Shown: positions 19,323 to 27,896 of the stretch, piece after piece
Numbering within the stretch: position 1 is the stretch's first letter
Layout of the letters: every line of letters begins with the position of its first letter
Source: Marinobacterium_D sp050908845
Lineage (GTDB): Bacteria; Pseudomonadota; Gammaproteobacteria; Pseudomonadales; Balneatricaceae
Direction: 5' to 3'
NCBI RefSeq assembly: GCF_050908845.1
Contig: NZ_CP194171.1
Coordinates: 2,728,001-2,792,000, forward strand
DNA: 64,000 nt
Program-made: the position numbers and the translations under genes
Notes under the pieces: generated by a model
Seen by the model: only the letters and a program-made list of their open reading frames with translations
Told to the model about the DNA's origin: nothing
Database searches by the model: none

Positions 19323-19754
19323 TTACTTCAGCGACCAGTTGCCTATATCGGCATCGCTCTCCGAGCCGCCCTCGGCGTTATCGGCACCCAGGGTGTAGAT
19401 ATCGAATTTATGCTTATGCTGACTGGGCACACGGTAAAGGTAATCGTTACCCCAGGGGTCTTGCGGCAGCCGTTCGATATAGGGTCCACGCCAGTTGTTC
19501 TGTCCCTGAGGCTGTTCGACCAGTGCGACCAACCCCTCTTTCATCTTCGGGAAGCTCATCGTATCGAGGCGATACATCTTCAGCGCGCTCTCCAGCGCCG
19601 AAAGATCGTTGCGCACCTTCACTTCACGCGCCTGATCGGGACGGTCGCCAACCGCCTGGATCACCAGGGTCGCCAGCAACCCCAGAATCACCACCACAAC
19701 CATAATTTCGATCAGCGTGAAGCCGGATTGTTTTCGCTTTTGCATCTCTTTCAT
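19323..19754 (-). CDS. gspG: Type II secretion major pseudopilin GspG
   Basis: Main subunit of the pseudopilus. Seen in 143 residues: SGFTLIEIMVVVVILGLLA near residue 10, the conserved DLSALESALKMYRLD, PQDPWGNDYLYR, and the C-terminal calcium-site region YTLGADNAEGGSESDADIGNW. Processing needs a PilD/GspO peptidase, which is not encoded here. Confidence 0.97.
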   Translation of the reverse strand: MKEMQKRKQSGFTLIEIMVVVVILGLLATLVIQAVGDRPDQAREVKVRNDLSALESALKMYRLDTMSFPKMKEGLVALVEQPQGQNNWRGPYIERLPQDPWGNDYLYRVPSQHKHKFDIYTLGADNAEGGSESDADIGNWSLK

Positions 19755-19759
19755 ATCGT

Positions 19760-20968
19760 TTAAACCATTTGATTCATCTGCATGATCGGCGTCAGAACGC
19801 CGAGAATAATCACCATGATTACTCCGGCAATCAGGATCAGAAGCAGCGGATTAAGGAGTTTCAGCAGGGTATCGATACCCGACTTCAGAATCGCAGAGTA
19901 GTAATCTGCAACGCGTTGCAGCATCGGCACCAGGTTGCTACCCGCTTCACCGCTGCCGATCAGGTGCAGCATGAAGCCAGGGAACTCCGGATGTTCACTT
20001 AGCGCCGCATGCAGGGATTCGCCCTCCTGCACGCGGCGGGACACACGGTCCAAGCGGTCACGGACACAGAGATTGCCCACGCCGGCATTGGCAATCTGCA
20101 TCGCATTGACCACCGGCACCTGGCTGGAAAGCAGCAGTGACATACTGCGGCACCAGTCACTCAGCACTGCCAGCTTGAGCCAATAGCCCAACTTCGGCAG
20201 CTGCAATAGCTGGGTGTGCCACTTCAAGCGGCGACTGGGATCCTGGAGTCGCCAGATAAATCCACCGACGAGCCCAGCCATGACAAGCAGGACCAAGATC
20301 CCGTAACTGCTTAAAAAGTTGCTGGCGGCAATGACCGCCTGGGTGACCGGTGGCAACTCTGTTTTCTGGCTGATGAAGATGCTGGTGATTTTCGGCACCA
20401 CATTGACCATGACAAAAACCAAAACGGCCGTGGCGATGCTAATCAGCAGCGCCGGATAGATCAGCGCCCCATTCAACGTCTTGCGGTTGTCGAGAGAGCG
20501 CTCCTGATCCGACGCCAGACGATCGAGTACTGCATCGAGATGACCCACCTCCTCTGCCACTGCGACCGCCGCGACTATGCGTTCGGGCAGTGCCGGGGAG
20601 CCTTGCTGCATGGCCCGCGACAGTGAAACCCCCTCTGATACCGAGCCCATCCAGCTCTGCAGCAAACGCTTTTGACGCGCATCATCGGACTGGGACGCCA
20701 TCAGGCGCAGGGTTTCATCGATCGGCAAACCCGATGCGATCAGCGTCGCCAGCTGACGCAACAGCATCGCCAGCGCCATATGACTGATCGATCCGCTAAA
20801 CCTGGAAAGCAGGCTCCGGGTAGCCGAGGCTTGGATCTCGTCGAGCTGAAGCGCAACGATCCCCTGCTGCTTCAGCAGCTGTCGGGCGTGGCGAGGACTC
20901 TCGGCATTGATGGAGTCGTTGACCAGGGCACCTTTTGGGCCGATGGCGCGGTATTTAAATGTCGCCAT
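19760..20968 (-). CDS. gspF: Type II secretion platform protein GspF
   Basis: Polytopic inner-membrane platform protein of 402 residues with two repeated GspF domains (from about 65 and 265) and three membrane segments. Seen: LRQLATLIASGLPIDETL, MQQGSPALPERIVAAVAVAEEVG and LLHLIGSGEAGSNL-like HLIGSGEAGSNLVPML. It lies 2 bp past gspE. Confidence 0.96.
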   Translation of the reverse strand: MATFKYRAIGPKGALVNDSINAESPRHARQLLKQQGIVALQLDEIQASATRSLLSRFSGSISHMALAMLLRQLATLIASGLPIDETLRLMASQSDDARQKRLLQSWMGSVSEGVSLSRAMQQGSPALPERIVAAVAVAEEVGHLDAVLDRLASDQERSLDNRKTLNGALIYPALLISIATAVLVFVMVNVVPKITSIFISQKTELPPVTQAVIAASNFLSSYGILVLLVMAGLVGGFIWRLQDPSRRLKWHTQLLQLPKLGYWLKLAVLSDWCRSMSLLLSSQVPVVNAMQIANAGVGNLCVRDRLDRVSRRVQEGESLHAALSEHPEFPGFMLHLIGSGEAGSNLVPMLQRVADYYSAILKSGIDTLLKLLNPLLLILIAGVIMVIILGVLTPIMQMNQMV

Positions 20969-20970
20969 AA

Positions 20971-22422
20971 TCAGATCATCGTCACCCGCATCACCTCCTC
21001 GAAGGTGGTGATGCCCTGTGCAACCAGTCCCAGCCCCTGGGAAACCATGCTTGGCTGGTGCTTGCGAATCTCCCGCTCGATCGCCAACTCACCGGCATCG
21101 TCATGGATGAGCTGCTGCAGATCCGGTGTCAGTGTCACCATCTCATAGACCGCCTGGCGGCCACGGTAACCGGTGTGGTTACACTGGTCGCAGCCTTTCG
21201 AGTGATAGATCTTCTCGGGTGTCTGTAGCTGGTGATCGGCGAATACCGAGCTGATCGCCATATCGGGCAGCGACTCTGTTTTGCACTGCGAACACAAACG
21301 CCGGATCAGCCGCTGCGCAATGACGCCACGGACTGTGGCCGACAACAGAAAGTTATCGACGCCCAGATCACGCAAGCGGGTGATCGCTCCCGCCGCCGTA
21401 TTGGTGTGCAGCGTACTCAGCACCAGGTGACCGGTTAAACTGGCCTGGGTCGCAATCTCCGCCGTCTCACCATCACGTATCTCGCCGACCAGAATGACAT
21501 CGGGGTCCTGACGCAAAATGGCGCGCAGTCCGGCGGCAAAGGTCATTCCCGTTTTGGTTGAGATCGGTGTCTGACTGATCCCCGGCAGCTTGTACTCCAC
21601 CGGGTCCTCAACCGTCATGATGTTGCGCTCATTCGCATCCAGCATCTGCAATGCCGCGTAGAGCGTTGTGGTTTTGCCCGAGCCCGTCGGGCCGGTCACC
21701 AGAATGATGCCATTGGGCCGGTTGATCAGTTGTCGCAACGTATCGATACCGGTTTCGTTTAAACCCAGGTCAGTGATCGATACCCGATTACCCTGGTTTT
21801 CCAGCACCCTCATCACCACGCGCTCGCCGTGAATAGACGGCAGTGTTGAAACACGCAGATCGATGGCGCGTCCACCCAGATGAACAGTAATACGGCCGTC
21901 CTGCGGCAGACGCTTCTCAGCAATATTGAGTTTTGCCAGTACTTTGATGCGAGCAACCAACCGCGCCAGCACCTCCGGGCGGACCTCGAGAACATTCTGC
22001 AGAGCACCGTCGAGGCGAAAACGCACCCGCGCATTAAGCTCGTAAAGATCCAGGTGGATATCCGAGGCCTGCTTACGCAGCGCATCGGCAATTACCGCAT
22101 TCAACATGCGGATTACCGGCGCATCGTCTTCGTTGTCGAGCAGATCATCCTGTTTGTCGACCTGAGCCGCGGCAGCATCCAGATCCAGTGACTCTCCAAT
22201 CGCATCGACAGCACTCGCCGCACCACTGGCCCGCTCGGCGAATACCTGCTGCAGCCGATTACTAAACTGGCTCTCCGGAATTAGCCTCAGGGTAAGGTCC
22301 CGCCCGTAACTGCGCATCACCTCAAGCAAAGAGTCCGGAGCCACCGATTCACTGGCCACCAGCTCGTTGCCCTCGACAAACAGTCGGTGACGCTTGGCAA
22401 AACCAAATCTAACTTGATACAT
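20971..22422 (-). CDS. gspE: Type II secretion ATPase GspE
   Basis: Cytosolic ATPase that powers pseudopilus assembly. Seen in 483 residues: Walker A GPTGSGKTT near 246, Asp box and Walker B in RQDPDVILVGEIRD near 310, His box LSTLHTNTA, and a zinc site with two CxxC pairs (CSQC, CDQC) near 380-410. The N1E domain is short. It heads the gsp genes and follows the TPR gene by 42 bp with no clear terminator between them. Confidence 0.97.
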   Translation of the reverse strand: MYQVRFGFAKRHRLFVEGNELVASESVAPDSLLEVMRSYGRDLTLRLIPESQFSNRLQQVFAERASGAASAVDAIGESLDLDAAAAQVDKQDDLLDNEDDAPVIRMLNAVIADALRKQASDIHLDLYELNARVRFRLDGALQNVLEVRPEVLARLVARIKVLAKLNIAEKRLPQDGRITVHLGGRAIDLRVSTLPSIHGERVVMRVLENQGNRVSITDLGLNETGIDTLRQLINRPNGIILVTGPTGSGKTTTLYAALQMLDANERNIMTVEDPVEYKLPGISQTPISTKTGMTFAAGLRAILRQDPDVILVGEIRDGETAEIATQASLTGHLVLSTLHTNTAAGAITRLRDLGVDNFLLSATVRGVIAQRLIRRLCSQCKTESLPDMAISSVFADHQLQTPEKIYHSKGCDQCNHTGYRGRQAVYEMVTLTPDLQQLIHDDAGELAIEREIRKHQPSMVSQGLGLVAQGITTFEEVMRVTMI

Positions 22423-22464
22423 AGCGCTGTTTCTGAATATTCGATGGGTACCGGTTCATCGGCA

Positions 22465-23313
22465 TTAAAGCTTGGCGTCCAGCGCGTCACGCATAGCGTC
22501 GATGCGGGCTATCAGCTTTTCAGCAAAGCCGTTCCGTTTCTTGGTGCCGAGATCATTCAGCGCCCTATCCAGCTCTTTCCTGGCTTCATCCGGCTTACCG
22601 CTTTTCATCAGCAGCTCCGCAAGATCGATACGCCAGCTGGGGTTGAACTTACGCTCTGCACCGAGGCTCCGCAGCCGTGTGATAGCCACGTCGTTGTGGC
22701 CTTGCGAGAGTTCAATCTCAATCGCCTTTTCCTGCAGCTGTCCCTGTACGCCGAGTGTTTCCATACCCTGATCCAGCAGATCCAGCGCTGCCTGAGAGTT
22801 GGGCTGCTCAGACTTAAGAAACAGCTCAGACGCCTCGATAAATAACCCGGGGTGAGGGCTTTTCTGGATCTCAAATGAGCGTTTGAAATCCGCTATCGCC
22901 TGATCGAATTCATTGAGTGATGCATAGACGCGTGCCCGAGCCTGGTAGGCCTGGGGGAAGTGCCCCTTGAAGCCAATAAAACGCGTATAGAGATCGATCG
23001 CCTTCTCAGGTTCAGCCTTGGCCGCGGCGATATTTCCGTATTCAAACAATAAAGGCTCTTTAAGGCCGAGCTCAGAGGCCTTATCCAGATCCTGCAGGGC
23101 GTCGTCGTACTGGCCACCCTCAACATTCAAACGCGCGCGCTGAATATAAAGTGAGTAGGACTCTTGTTTGCTGATTTTTCCGTCCAACATAGCGATCTGA
23201 TCATGTACGCCCAGATGAGCCATTGCCGTATCGGCGCCCAGCACAAACAACCCAGATGAAATAATGGCTGCAACAAATCGAACAGCTCGATAATCGAAAA
23301 ATGGGAACTGCAT
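22465..23313 (-). CDS. Periplasmic TPR-repeat protein
   Basis: Protein of 282 residues with an N-terminal signal (hydrophobic 12-29, cut near DTAMA) and about five tetratricopeptide repeats from residue 45, for example YIQRARLNVEGGQYDDALQD and AYQARARVYASLNEFDQAIA. It should be exported and serve as a binding scaffold. I start at ATG 23311-23313; an upstream TTG at 23379 has no ribosome site. It sits between a surface phosphoesterase and gspE, all on one strand, so it may help deliver that enzyme or assist the secretion system (inference). Confidence 0.82.
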   Translation of the reverse strand: MQFPFFDYRAVRFVAAIISSGLFVLGADTAMAHLGVHDQIAMLDGKISKQESYSLYIQRARLNVEGGQYDDALQDLDKASELGLKEPLLFEYGNIAAAKAEPEKAIDLYTRFIGFKGHFPQAYQARARVYASLNEFDQAIADFKRSFEIQKSPHPGLFIEASELFLKSEQPNSQAALDLLDQGMETLGVQGQLQEKAIEIELSQGHNDVAITRLRSLGAERKFNPSWRIDLAELLMKSGKPDEARKELDRALNDLGTKKRNGFAEKLIARIDAMRDALDAKL

Positions 23314-23347
23314 ATAAATCCGGCTATTGGTCTTTGCAAACGAAGAA

Positions 23348-23377
23348 GCTGCGGCGCGAAAAATCTCCGCCCGCAGC
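23348..23377 (-). promoter_or_regulatory. Stem-loop between phosphoesterase and TPR genes
   Basis: GCTGCGG (23348-23354) pairs with CCGCAGC (23371-23377). On the minus strand it is followed by TTCTTCG and not by a clean T run, so it looks like a partial terminator or RNA stabiliser inside an operon. Confidence 0.45.
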
Positions 23378-23395
23378 AAAACGGGTCAACAGCTG

Positions 23396-25054
23396 TTATT
23401 TGTTGATTACAAACTTATCGAGAACCTGACCGTCCTCATTCAGCATGCGCCACTCCAGACGTGAAGCGCTGGCATCAATCAGCACGGAGCCTGCGAGCGC
23501 AAGACCGTCAGTATGCTCACCAGTCGTACTGGTACCCGCCACGCCAAAGCTTGATGTGGTACCGGAAGAAACCTGAGCAGCGATGCTTCCGGCAAACTGC
23601 TGCGGCACCATCGCATTGTGGTTCAACCATTCAGTCGAATCATCCAGACCGGACGGACCGGAATCAGCTTTGCCGCCGTTACCTGCCGTGCTGTAAACCA
23701 CGTAGCCGTCGGTCTCATCGAACTCGTTGACCAGGCCCGGACCATAAGAGTTATCGGCCATGACGAAGCTGTCCGAATCGCCGGCGGTCGGATCGTTGAC
23801 CGGGTCGGCCGAAAACAGATTGGTCAGGTAGTAGCTGCGCTCATAGGAGTGAGCGTGGCCGTTCAGCACCAGGTCGACGCCATATTTCTGGAACACGGGA
23901 ACGAAGTCGTTGCGCATATCGACCTGAGGCGCGTCGATAGTCTGAACGGTGCTGGCGTCCGAGTCGGAATCGTGGTTGCTGCCCTTGGAGTATGCCGGGT
24001 GGTGATAGATCACGACGATCCAGTCAGACTCGGTGCTGGCGGCTGCCAGATCGGACTCCAGCCAGCTCTTCATGGTGGCGCGCTCGGTGGAGTCACGGCC
24101 ACTCAGCTGAGAGTCCAGGCTGACAATATGAACATTACCGTAGTCGAATGAGTAGTATTGCTCAGTAGCACTTGCTACACCGCCCGCCTCACCGGCAGTC
24201 GGCAGGCTGAAGATATCCAGGTAAGGCACGGTCTGATAAGTACCGGCAGTACCTGCTACACCATCAACAATATATTTGTCAGGATCAGATTCGGTTGAAA
24301 CACCACCGTAGTAACCGACGATCGTGCCGTCAGGCTCGCCGTAGTATTTGCTGATGTCCAGGAAGCCAACGCCCATTTCGTGGTTACCGATAGTCGGCCA
24401 TACACCCACACGCTTCAGCTCATCGGGATAAGTATCAAATACAGCGGCCTGATAGTTAACGTCATCACCGTTGTTGTAGGCGTTATCACCCAGCATCAGG
24501 AACAGGTCGATCGGCTCACCGCTCGCATCGGCAAAGGTGTGCATGCCGTCACGAACTCCCGCGGCAACGCCAGGGTAGTGAGTTTCGGAAGGCACTGAGG
24601 CATCGGCATCTTCATGCGTGTAGCCGGCAGTACCGGAATCGCCTACAAGCCAGATACGGGTGTTGTTGTCATCAGCAGGATAGCCACTGGCCGGAGCCGT
24701 TTTGAACATCTGACCGGCAGGTGCAGTAGAAGCGCCACCGACTGAATAGTAGTAGGTAGTATCGGCGTCCAGGCCGTCAAACTTGGCTTCTTTATGGTCG
24801 CCCTCAGTCAGCGTTGCTTCTACGAGATTACCCAGTCCATTGGCATCTGTACCGATGCAGGCAGCTGTCGCATCACCGCGCCATTTGATAATTACCGACG
24901 AATCAGTGATCTGCTGAAGGAAAAGACGCTCAGTAGATGCTTCCGCCCCGGTACATACCGATGCTTCTTCCGATGATTTATCAGAATCATTACAACCGGT
25001 AAGTACCAGTGCACCCAATACCGCAGCAATTGCAGTTGCTAATTTGGTTTTCAT
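23396..25054 (-). CDS. Lipoprotein metallophosphoesterase, purple acid phosphatase-like
   Basis: Predicted phosphate-ester hydrolase of 552 residues on the cell surface or periplasmic membrane. Seen: lipobox LTGC at residues 18-21; an N-terminal fibronectin-III-like domain (to about 125, DADTTYYYSVGG); and the calcineurin-type metal motifs in order: VGDSGTAGY near 138, MLGDNAYNNGDD near 192, IGNHEMG near 222, VIYHHPAYSKGS near 350 and LNGHAHSYERSYY near 400. Purple acid phosphatases share this layout. Asn at +2 does not give the Asp retention signal, so outer-membrane placement is likely. First of a run of genes leading into the type II secretion genes. Confidence 0.88.
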   Translation of the reverse strand: MKTKLATAIAAVLGALVLTGCNDSDKSSEEASVCTGAEASTERLFLQQITDSSVIIKWRGDATAACIGTDANGLGNLVEATLTEGDHKEAKFDGLDADTTYYYSVGGASTAPAGQMFKTAPASGYPADDNNTRIWLVGDSGTAGYTHEDADASVPSETHYPGVAAGVRDGMHTFADASGEPIDLFLMLGDNAYNNGDDVNYQAAVFDTYPDELKRVGVWPTIGNHEMGVGFLDISKYYGEPDGTIVGYYGGVSTESDPDKYIVDGVAGTAGTYQTVPYLDIFSLPTAGEAGGVASATEQYYSFDYGNVHIVSLDSQLSGRDSTERATMKSWLESDLAAASTESDWIVVIYHHPAYSKGSNHDSDSDASTVQTIDAPQVDMRNDFVPVFQKYGVDLVLNGHAHSYERSYYLTNLFSADPVNDPTAGDSDSFVMADNSYGPGLVNEFDETDGYVVYSTAGNGGKADSGPSGLDDSTEWLNHNAMVPQQFAGSIAAQVSSGTTSSFGVAGTSTTGEHTDGLALAGSVLIDASASRLEWRMLNEDGQVLDKFVINK

Positions 25055-25662
25055 TCTCGGCCTTATGTCCTGCCTTATAGATTAAAATTTGGTCAAACTT
25101 CCAGACCAGAGCCGATCCGTGGCTATCAATTTCACCAGTTCATTAATTAAACCGGTTAAAAGATGAAGCTACGTCTAAAAGGATGCCCCGTGTATCTATC
25201 CGTTCGTCGACCATGCGGCGACTTCGACAATATTCGTCTTAAAAAAGACAGGCGGCAGAATAGATTTGATAAATTTCATTTCGGTTACATATATATGAAC
25301 TTTCTGACCAATCTGACAAAAAAATAAAATCAACCAAAGGACATATCTATTTATTTATACCTATATACGTTTTTCTATAGAAAGATATATCGTTTTTATA
25401 TGGCTAGATATAATTTTTATATAGCTAGATAAAAATACCACACAGAAAACTACCACCTCGAAAACTACGCGGCTTTTCGATTCAAAACTCCCATCCCCCT
25501 ACGCCATTATCCCGGGTCACACATTCATCATAATGTAATAATTAGACTATCTAATGCCTCGGCTCACGAGGACCAAGCGCCGGGCGGCACTGCTGTCAGG
25601 GTTCATCTCTTTCTTTCAATCCGATACCCCCTCTCATCGACATTAGAATTAAGGCTAACAAG
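25055..25662. other. AT-rich divergent intergenic region
   Basis: About 600 bp between the phosphoesterase (minus) and the HupE-like gene (plus), with no open frame of note. Its centre (25280-25440) is much richer in A and T than the rest of the window and holds phased repeats, listed separately. It probably carries both promoters. Confidence 0.7.
25368..25431. repeat. Phased AT-rich repeats
   Basis: TTTTTATATGGCTAGATA (25393-25410) recurs as TTTTTATATAGCTAGATA (25414-25431), one mismatch, with a 21-bp period. A weaker unit beginning CGTTTTT at 25368 lies 23 bp before the CGTTTTT at 25391. Two helical turns between units would put them on one DNA face. Confidence 0.75.
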
Positions 25663-26811
25663 TTGATATTTTTGGCAAGAATCAAGCAAAAGCTGACGTT
25701 AATAGCACTGCTTATGGCTTTCGTATGCGCCGTAACAACCCAGTCACAGGCACACGAAATAACACCAAGTCTTGTTCAGTTTTCACAGATTGATGCGACA
25801 AACTATTCGCTTGATATCAACACAAACCTTGAAGCATTGATGCTGGGTGTCAGTGGCAACCATAAAGATACTGACGACGCCCCATCCGCATCACGATATA
25901 ACCAACTTAGATCCATGCCTCATGAACTATTCGAAGAACAGGCGACTGAATTCACCAAGAAACTGTCAGGTCAGTTGCAATTTACGGATGAAGATGGCTT
26001 GCCGTTAATATTTCATTTCGAGACACCGTCTATAAGCGTCACCGATAACAGCGATCTTAGTGTGGCACGCGAGTCTGTGATCCATTATTCCGTAAACGCC
26101 GAAAAACCGATCACAAGCATTCGTTTCCATTGGCCAGAAGAATACGGCAACTCCGTATTCAAGGTGAATCAGAAGGGTGATTCGATTGCAACCTTGTGGG
26201 TAAATAGCGGAGAACAATCTGACACAGTACGGTTAGACGCTGTAAACCAAGATCAAAGTCTTTTAGATTATGTCGTCATAGGCTTCGAGCATATTCTTCC
26301 TATGGGGCTCGACCACATACTGTTTGTGATCGGTCTTTATTTACTCAGCCAGAAAATAAGCGCACTGCTCTGGCAGGTCACAGCCTTCACGGTCGCCCAC
26401 ACCCTCACCCTGGCCCTCGCTACGCTTGGTATCATCTCGTTATCACCCTCGATCGTGGAGCCCCTCATAGCCGCCTCAATCTCTTTCGTTGCCTTGGAGA
26501 ACCTGTTTCATCACAGGATCACCAAGTTTCGTGTCGCGATTGTATTCCTGTTCGGACTTTTGCACGGTTTAGGATTCGCCGGTGTACTGTCCGAGATAGG
26601 ATTAAATCCGTCAGCTTTTATCCCGTCTCTGATCTCATTCAACATCGGCGTAGAGCTGGGCCAGCTTGCCGTCATTACAGGAATGTATTTGGCATTCGGC
26701 TGGTGGTTGGGCAGGACCTCCTATTGGGAAAACTGGTTCAGAAAGCCCCTATCGATTCTTATTGCGCTAGTCGGTATCTACTGGTTTATAGACAGAATTT
26801 TCTGGGCTTAA
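25663..26811 (+). CDS. HupE/UreJ-family membrane protein
   Basis: Inner-membrane protein of 382 residues. Seen: signal peptide ending near TQSQA, a periplasmic domain of about 170 residues, then six or seven membrane helices with the HupE/UreJ hallmarks GFEHILPMGLDHILFVIGLY, FTVAHTLTLALA and LLHGLGFAGVLSEIG, rich in His and Asp as in metal permeases. Related proteins are linked to nickel or cobalt, but this long form is not characterised as far as I know. TTG start with AAGG about eight bases upstream. It diverges from the phosphoesterase-TPR-gsp run; the shared region suggests shared control. Confidence 0.82.
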   Translation: MIFLARIKQKLTLIALLMAFVCAVTTQSQAHEITPSLVQFSQIDATNYSLDINTNLEALMLGVSGNHKDTDDAPSASRYNQLRSMPHELFEEQATEFTKKLSGQLQFTDEDGLPLIFHFETPSISVTDNSDLSVARESVIHYSVNAEKPITSIRFHWPEEYGNSVFKVNQKGDSIATLWVNSGEQSDTVRLDAVNQDQSLLDYVVIGFEHILPMGLDHILFVIGLYLLSQKISALLWQVTAFTVAHTLTLALATLGIISLSPSIVEPLIAASISFVALENLFHHRITKFRVAIVFLFGLLHGLGFAGVLSEIGLNPSAFIPSLISFNIGVELGQLAVITGMYLAFGWWLGRTSYWENWFRKPLSILIALVGIYWFIDRIFWA

Positions 26812-26825
26812 TCTTGAATCGTCAT

Positions 26826-26861
26826 CCAGGGGGCTTCGCCATCAGTGCTAAAGCCCCCTGG
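26826..26861. terminator. Strong hairpin after the HupE-like gene
   Basis: CCAGGGGGCTT (26826-26836) pairs perfectly with AAGCCCCCTGG (26851-26861). It lies 15 bp past the stop at 26811. A T run is missing on both strands, but placement suits transcript end. Confidence 0.6.
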
Positions 26862-26998
26862 CCACGAAAATCGTGATTGCCACCCCCGCGATGAAAAATG
26901 CGAAATTCGCAGCGGCATCCGTCAGGCTTTTGTGGGACTTGATTTCCGGTCAGCGTACCGGCAGCCAGCACGATAAACGGCAGCAGCAGTTTTTCCAG
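26848..26998 (-). pseudogene. C-terminal remnant of a membrane protein
   Basis: On the minus strand LEKLLLPFIVLAAGTLTG is followed, after a one-base frame change, by KSHKSLTDAAANFAFFIAG and a hydrophobic tail ending VARGL and a stop at 26848. It has no start, lies just past the stop of the metallohydrolase, and looks like two membrane helices of a decayed gene. A TauE/SafE-type sulfite exporter would fit the neighbour but cannot be shown. Confidence 0.4.
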
Positions 26999-27008
26999 CC
27001 GGAATCCC

Positions 27009-27896
27009 CTAGAACAGGTTTAATGGCACCTTGAGATAAACCTGGCCGTTGTCCTCGGCCGGTGGCATTTCGCCGGCGCGCATATTCACCTGCACCGAGG
27101 GGATGATCAACGCCGGCATGTTCAGGGTCGCATCACGCTCGGTACGCATCCGCACGAACTCCTCCTCGCTGACGCCTTCGTGCACATGGATATTATGTGC
27201 GCGCTGCTCCGCGACACTGGTCTCGTGGCAGTACTCATCGCGTCCCGGCGCCTGGTAATCGTGGCAGAGGAAGATCCGGGTCGCGTCCGGCAGGCTCAGC
27301 ACTTTCTGGATCGAGCGGAACAGCGCCTTGGCATCACCACCCGGGAAATCGCAGCGGGCGGTGCCATAATCCGGCATGAACAGGGTATCGCCGACAAAGG
27401 CGGCATCGCCGATTACATAGGTCAGGCAGGCGGGTGTATGTCCCGGTGTGTGCAGCACGTAGCCCTCAATTTCGCCAATGGCAAAGCGGTCGCCCTCTTC
27501 AAACAAACGGTCGAACTGACTGCCATCACGGGCGAACTCTGTGCCGGCGTTAAACGCCTTGCCAAAGGTTTCCTGCACGACCTTGATCTTGGCACCGATG
27601 CCGGTTTTACCGCCAAGCGCCTGGTGCAGGTAAGGTGCGGCGGAGAGGTGATCGGCATGCACGTGGGTCTCGAGCACCCATTCCACCTGCAGCTGTTCAG
27701 CGCGGATGTAGTCGATGATCGAATCGGCCGAGCGCACATCGGTGCGGCCGCTGGCGTAGTCGAAATCAAGTACCGAATCGATGATGGCACAGGCGTTGGA
27801 TGCCGGATCACGCACCACGTAGCTGAAGGTGTTGGTCGGCTCATCAAGGAACGCTTTCACCTGAGGCACGGCGCTGTTTTTGATCGCGTCACTCAT
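27009..27896 (-). CDS. Metallo-beta-lactamase fold hydrolase, persulfide dioxygenase-like
   Basis: Cytosolic non-haem-iron or zinc enzyme of 295 residues. Seen: metal motif THVHADHLSA near residue 72, HTPGHTPACLTYVIGDAAFVGDTLF near 148-172 and LCHDYQAPGR near 210, plus PDYGTARCDFPGG, typical of the ETHE1/SdoA/BigR-operon branch that oxidises glutathione persulfide or acts in hydrogen sulfide detoxification. The order of ligands fits that branch better than glyoxalase II. It stands alone between a membrane-protein remnant and a pseudogene, so a former sulfur operon may have decayed around it. Confidence 0.83.
   Translation of the reverse strand: MSDAIKNSAVPQVKAFLDEPTNTFSYVVRDPASNACAIIDSVLDFDYASGRTDVRSADSIIDYIRAEQLQVEWVLETHVHADHLSAAPYLHQALGGKTGIGAKIKVVQETFGKAFNAGTEFARDGSQFDRLFEEGDRFAIGEIEGYVLHTPGHTPACLTYVIGDAAFVGDTLFMPDYGTARCDFPGGDAKALFRSIQKVLSLPDATRIFLCHDYQAPGRDEYCHETSVAEQRAHNIHVHEGVSEEEFVRMRTERDATLNMPALIIPSVQVNMRAGEMPPAEDNGQVYLKVPLNLF

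Noticed and set aside
25280..25440. Pho boxes in the AT-rich region next to the phosphoesterase
   Set aside because: The repeats have a 21-bp period but do not match the CTGTCAT-type consensus.
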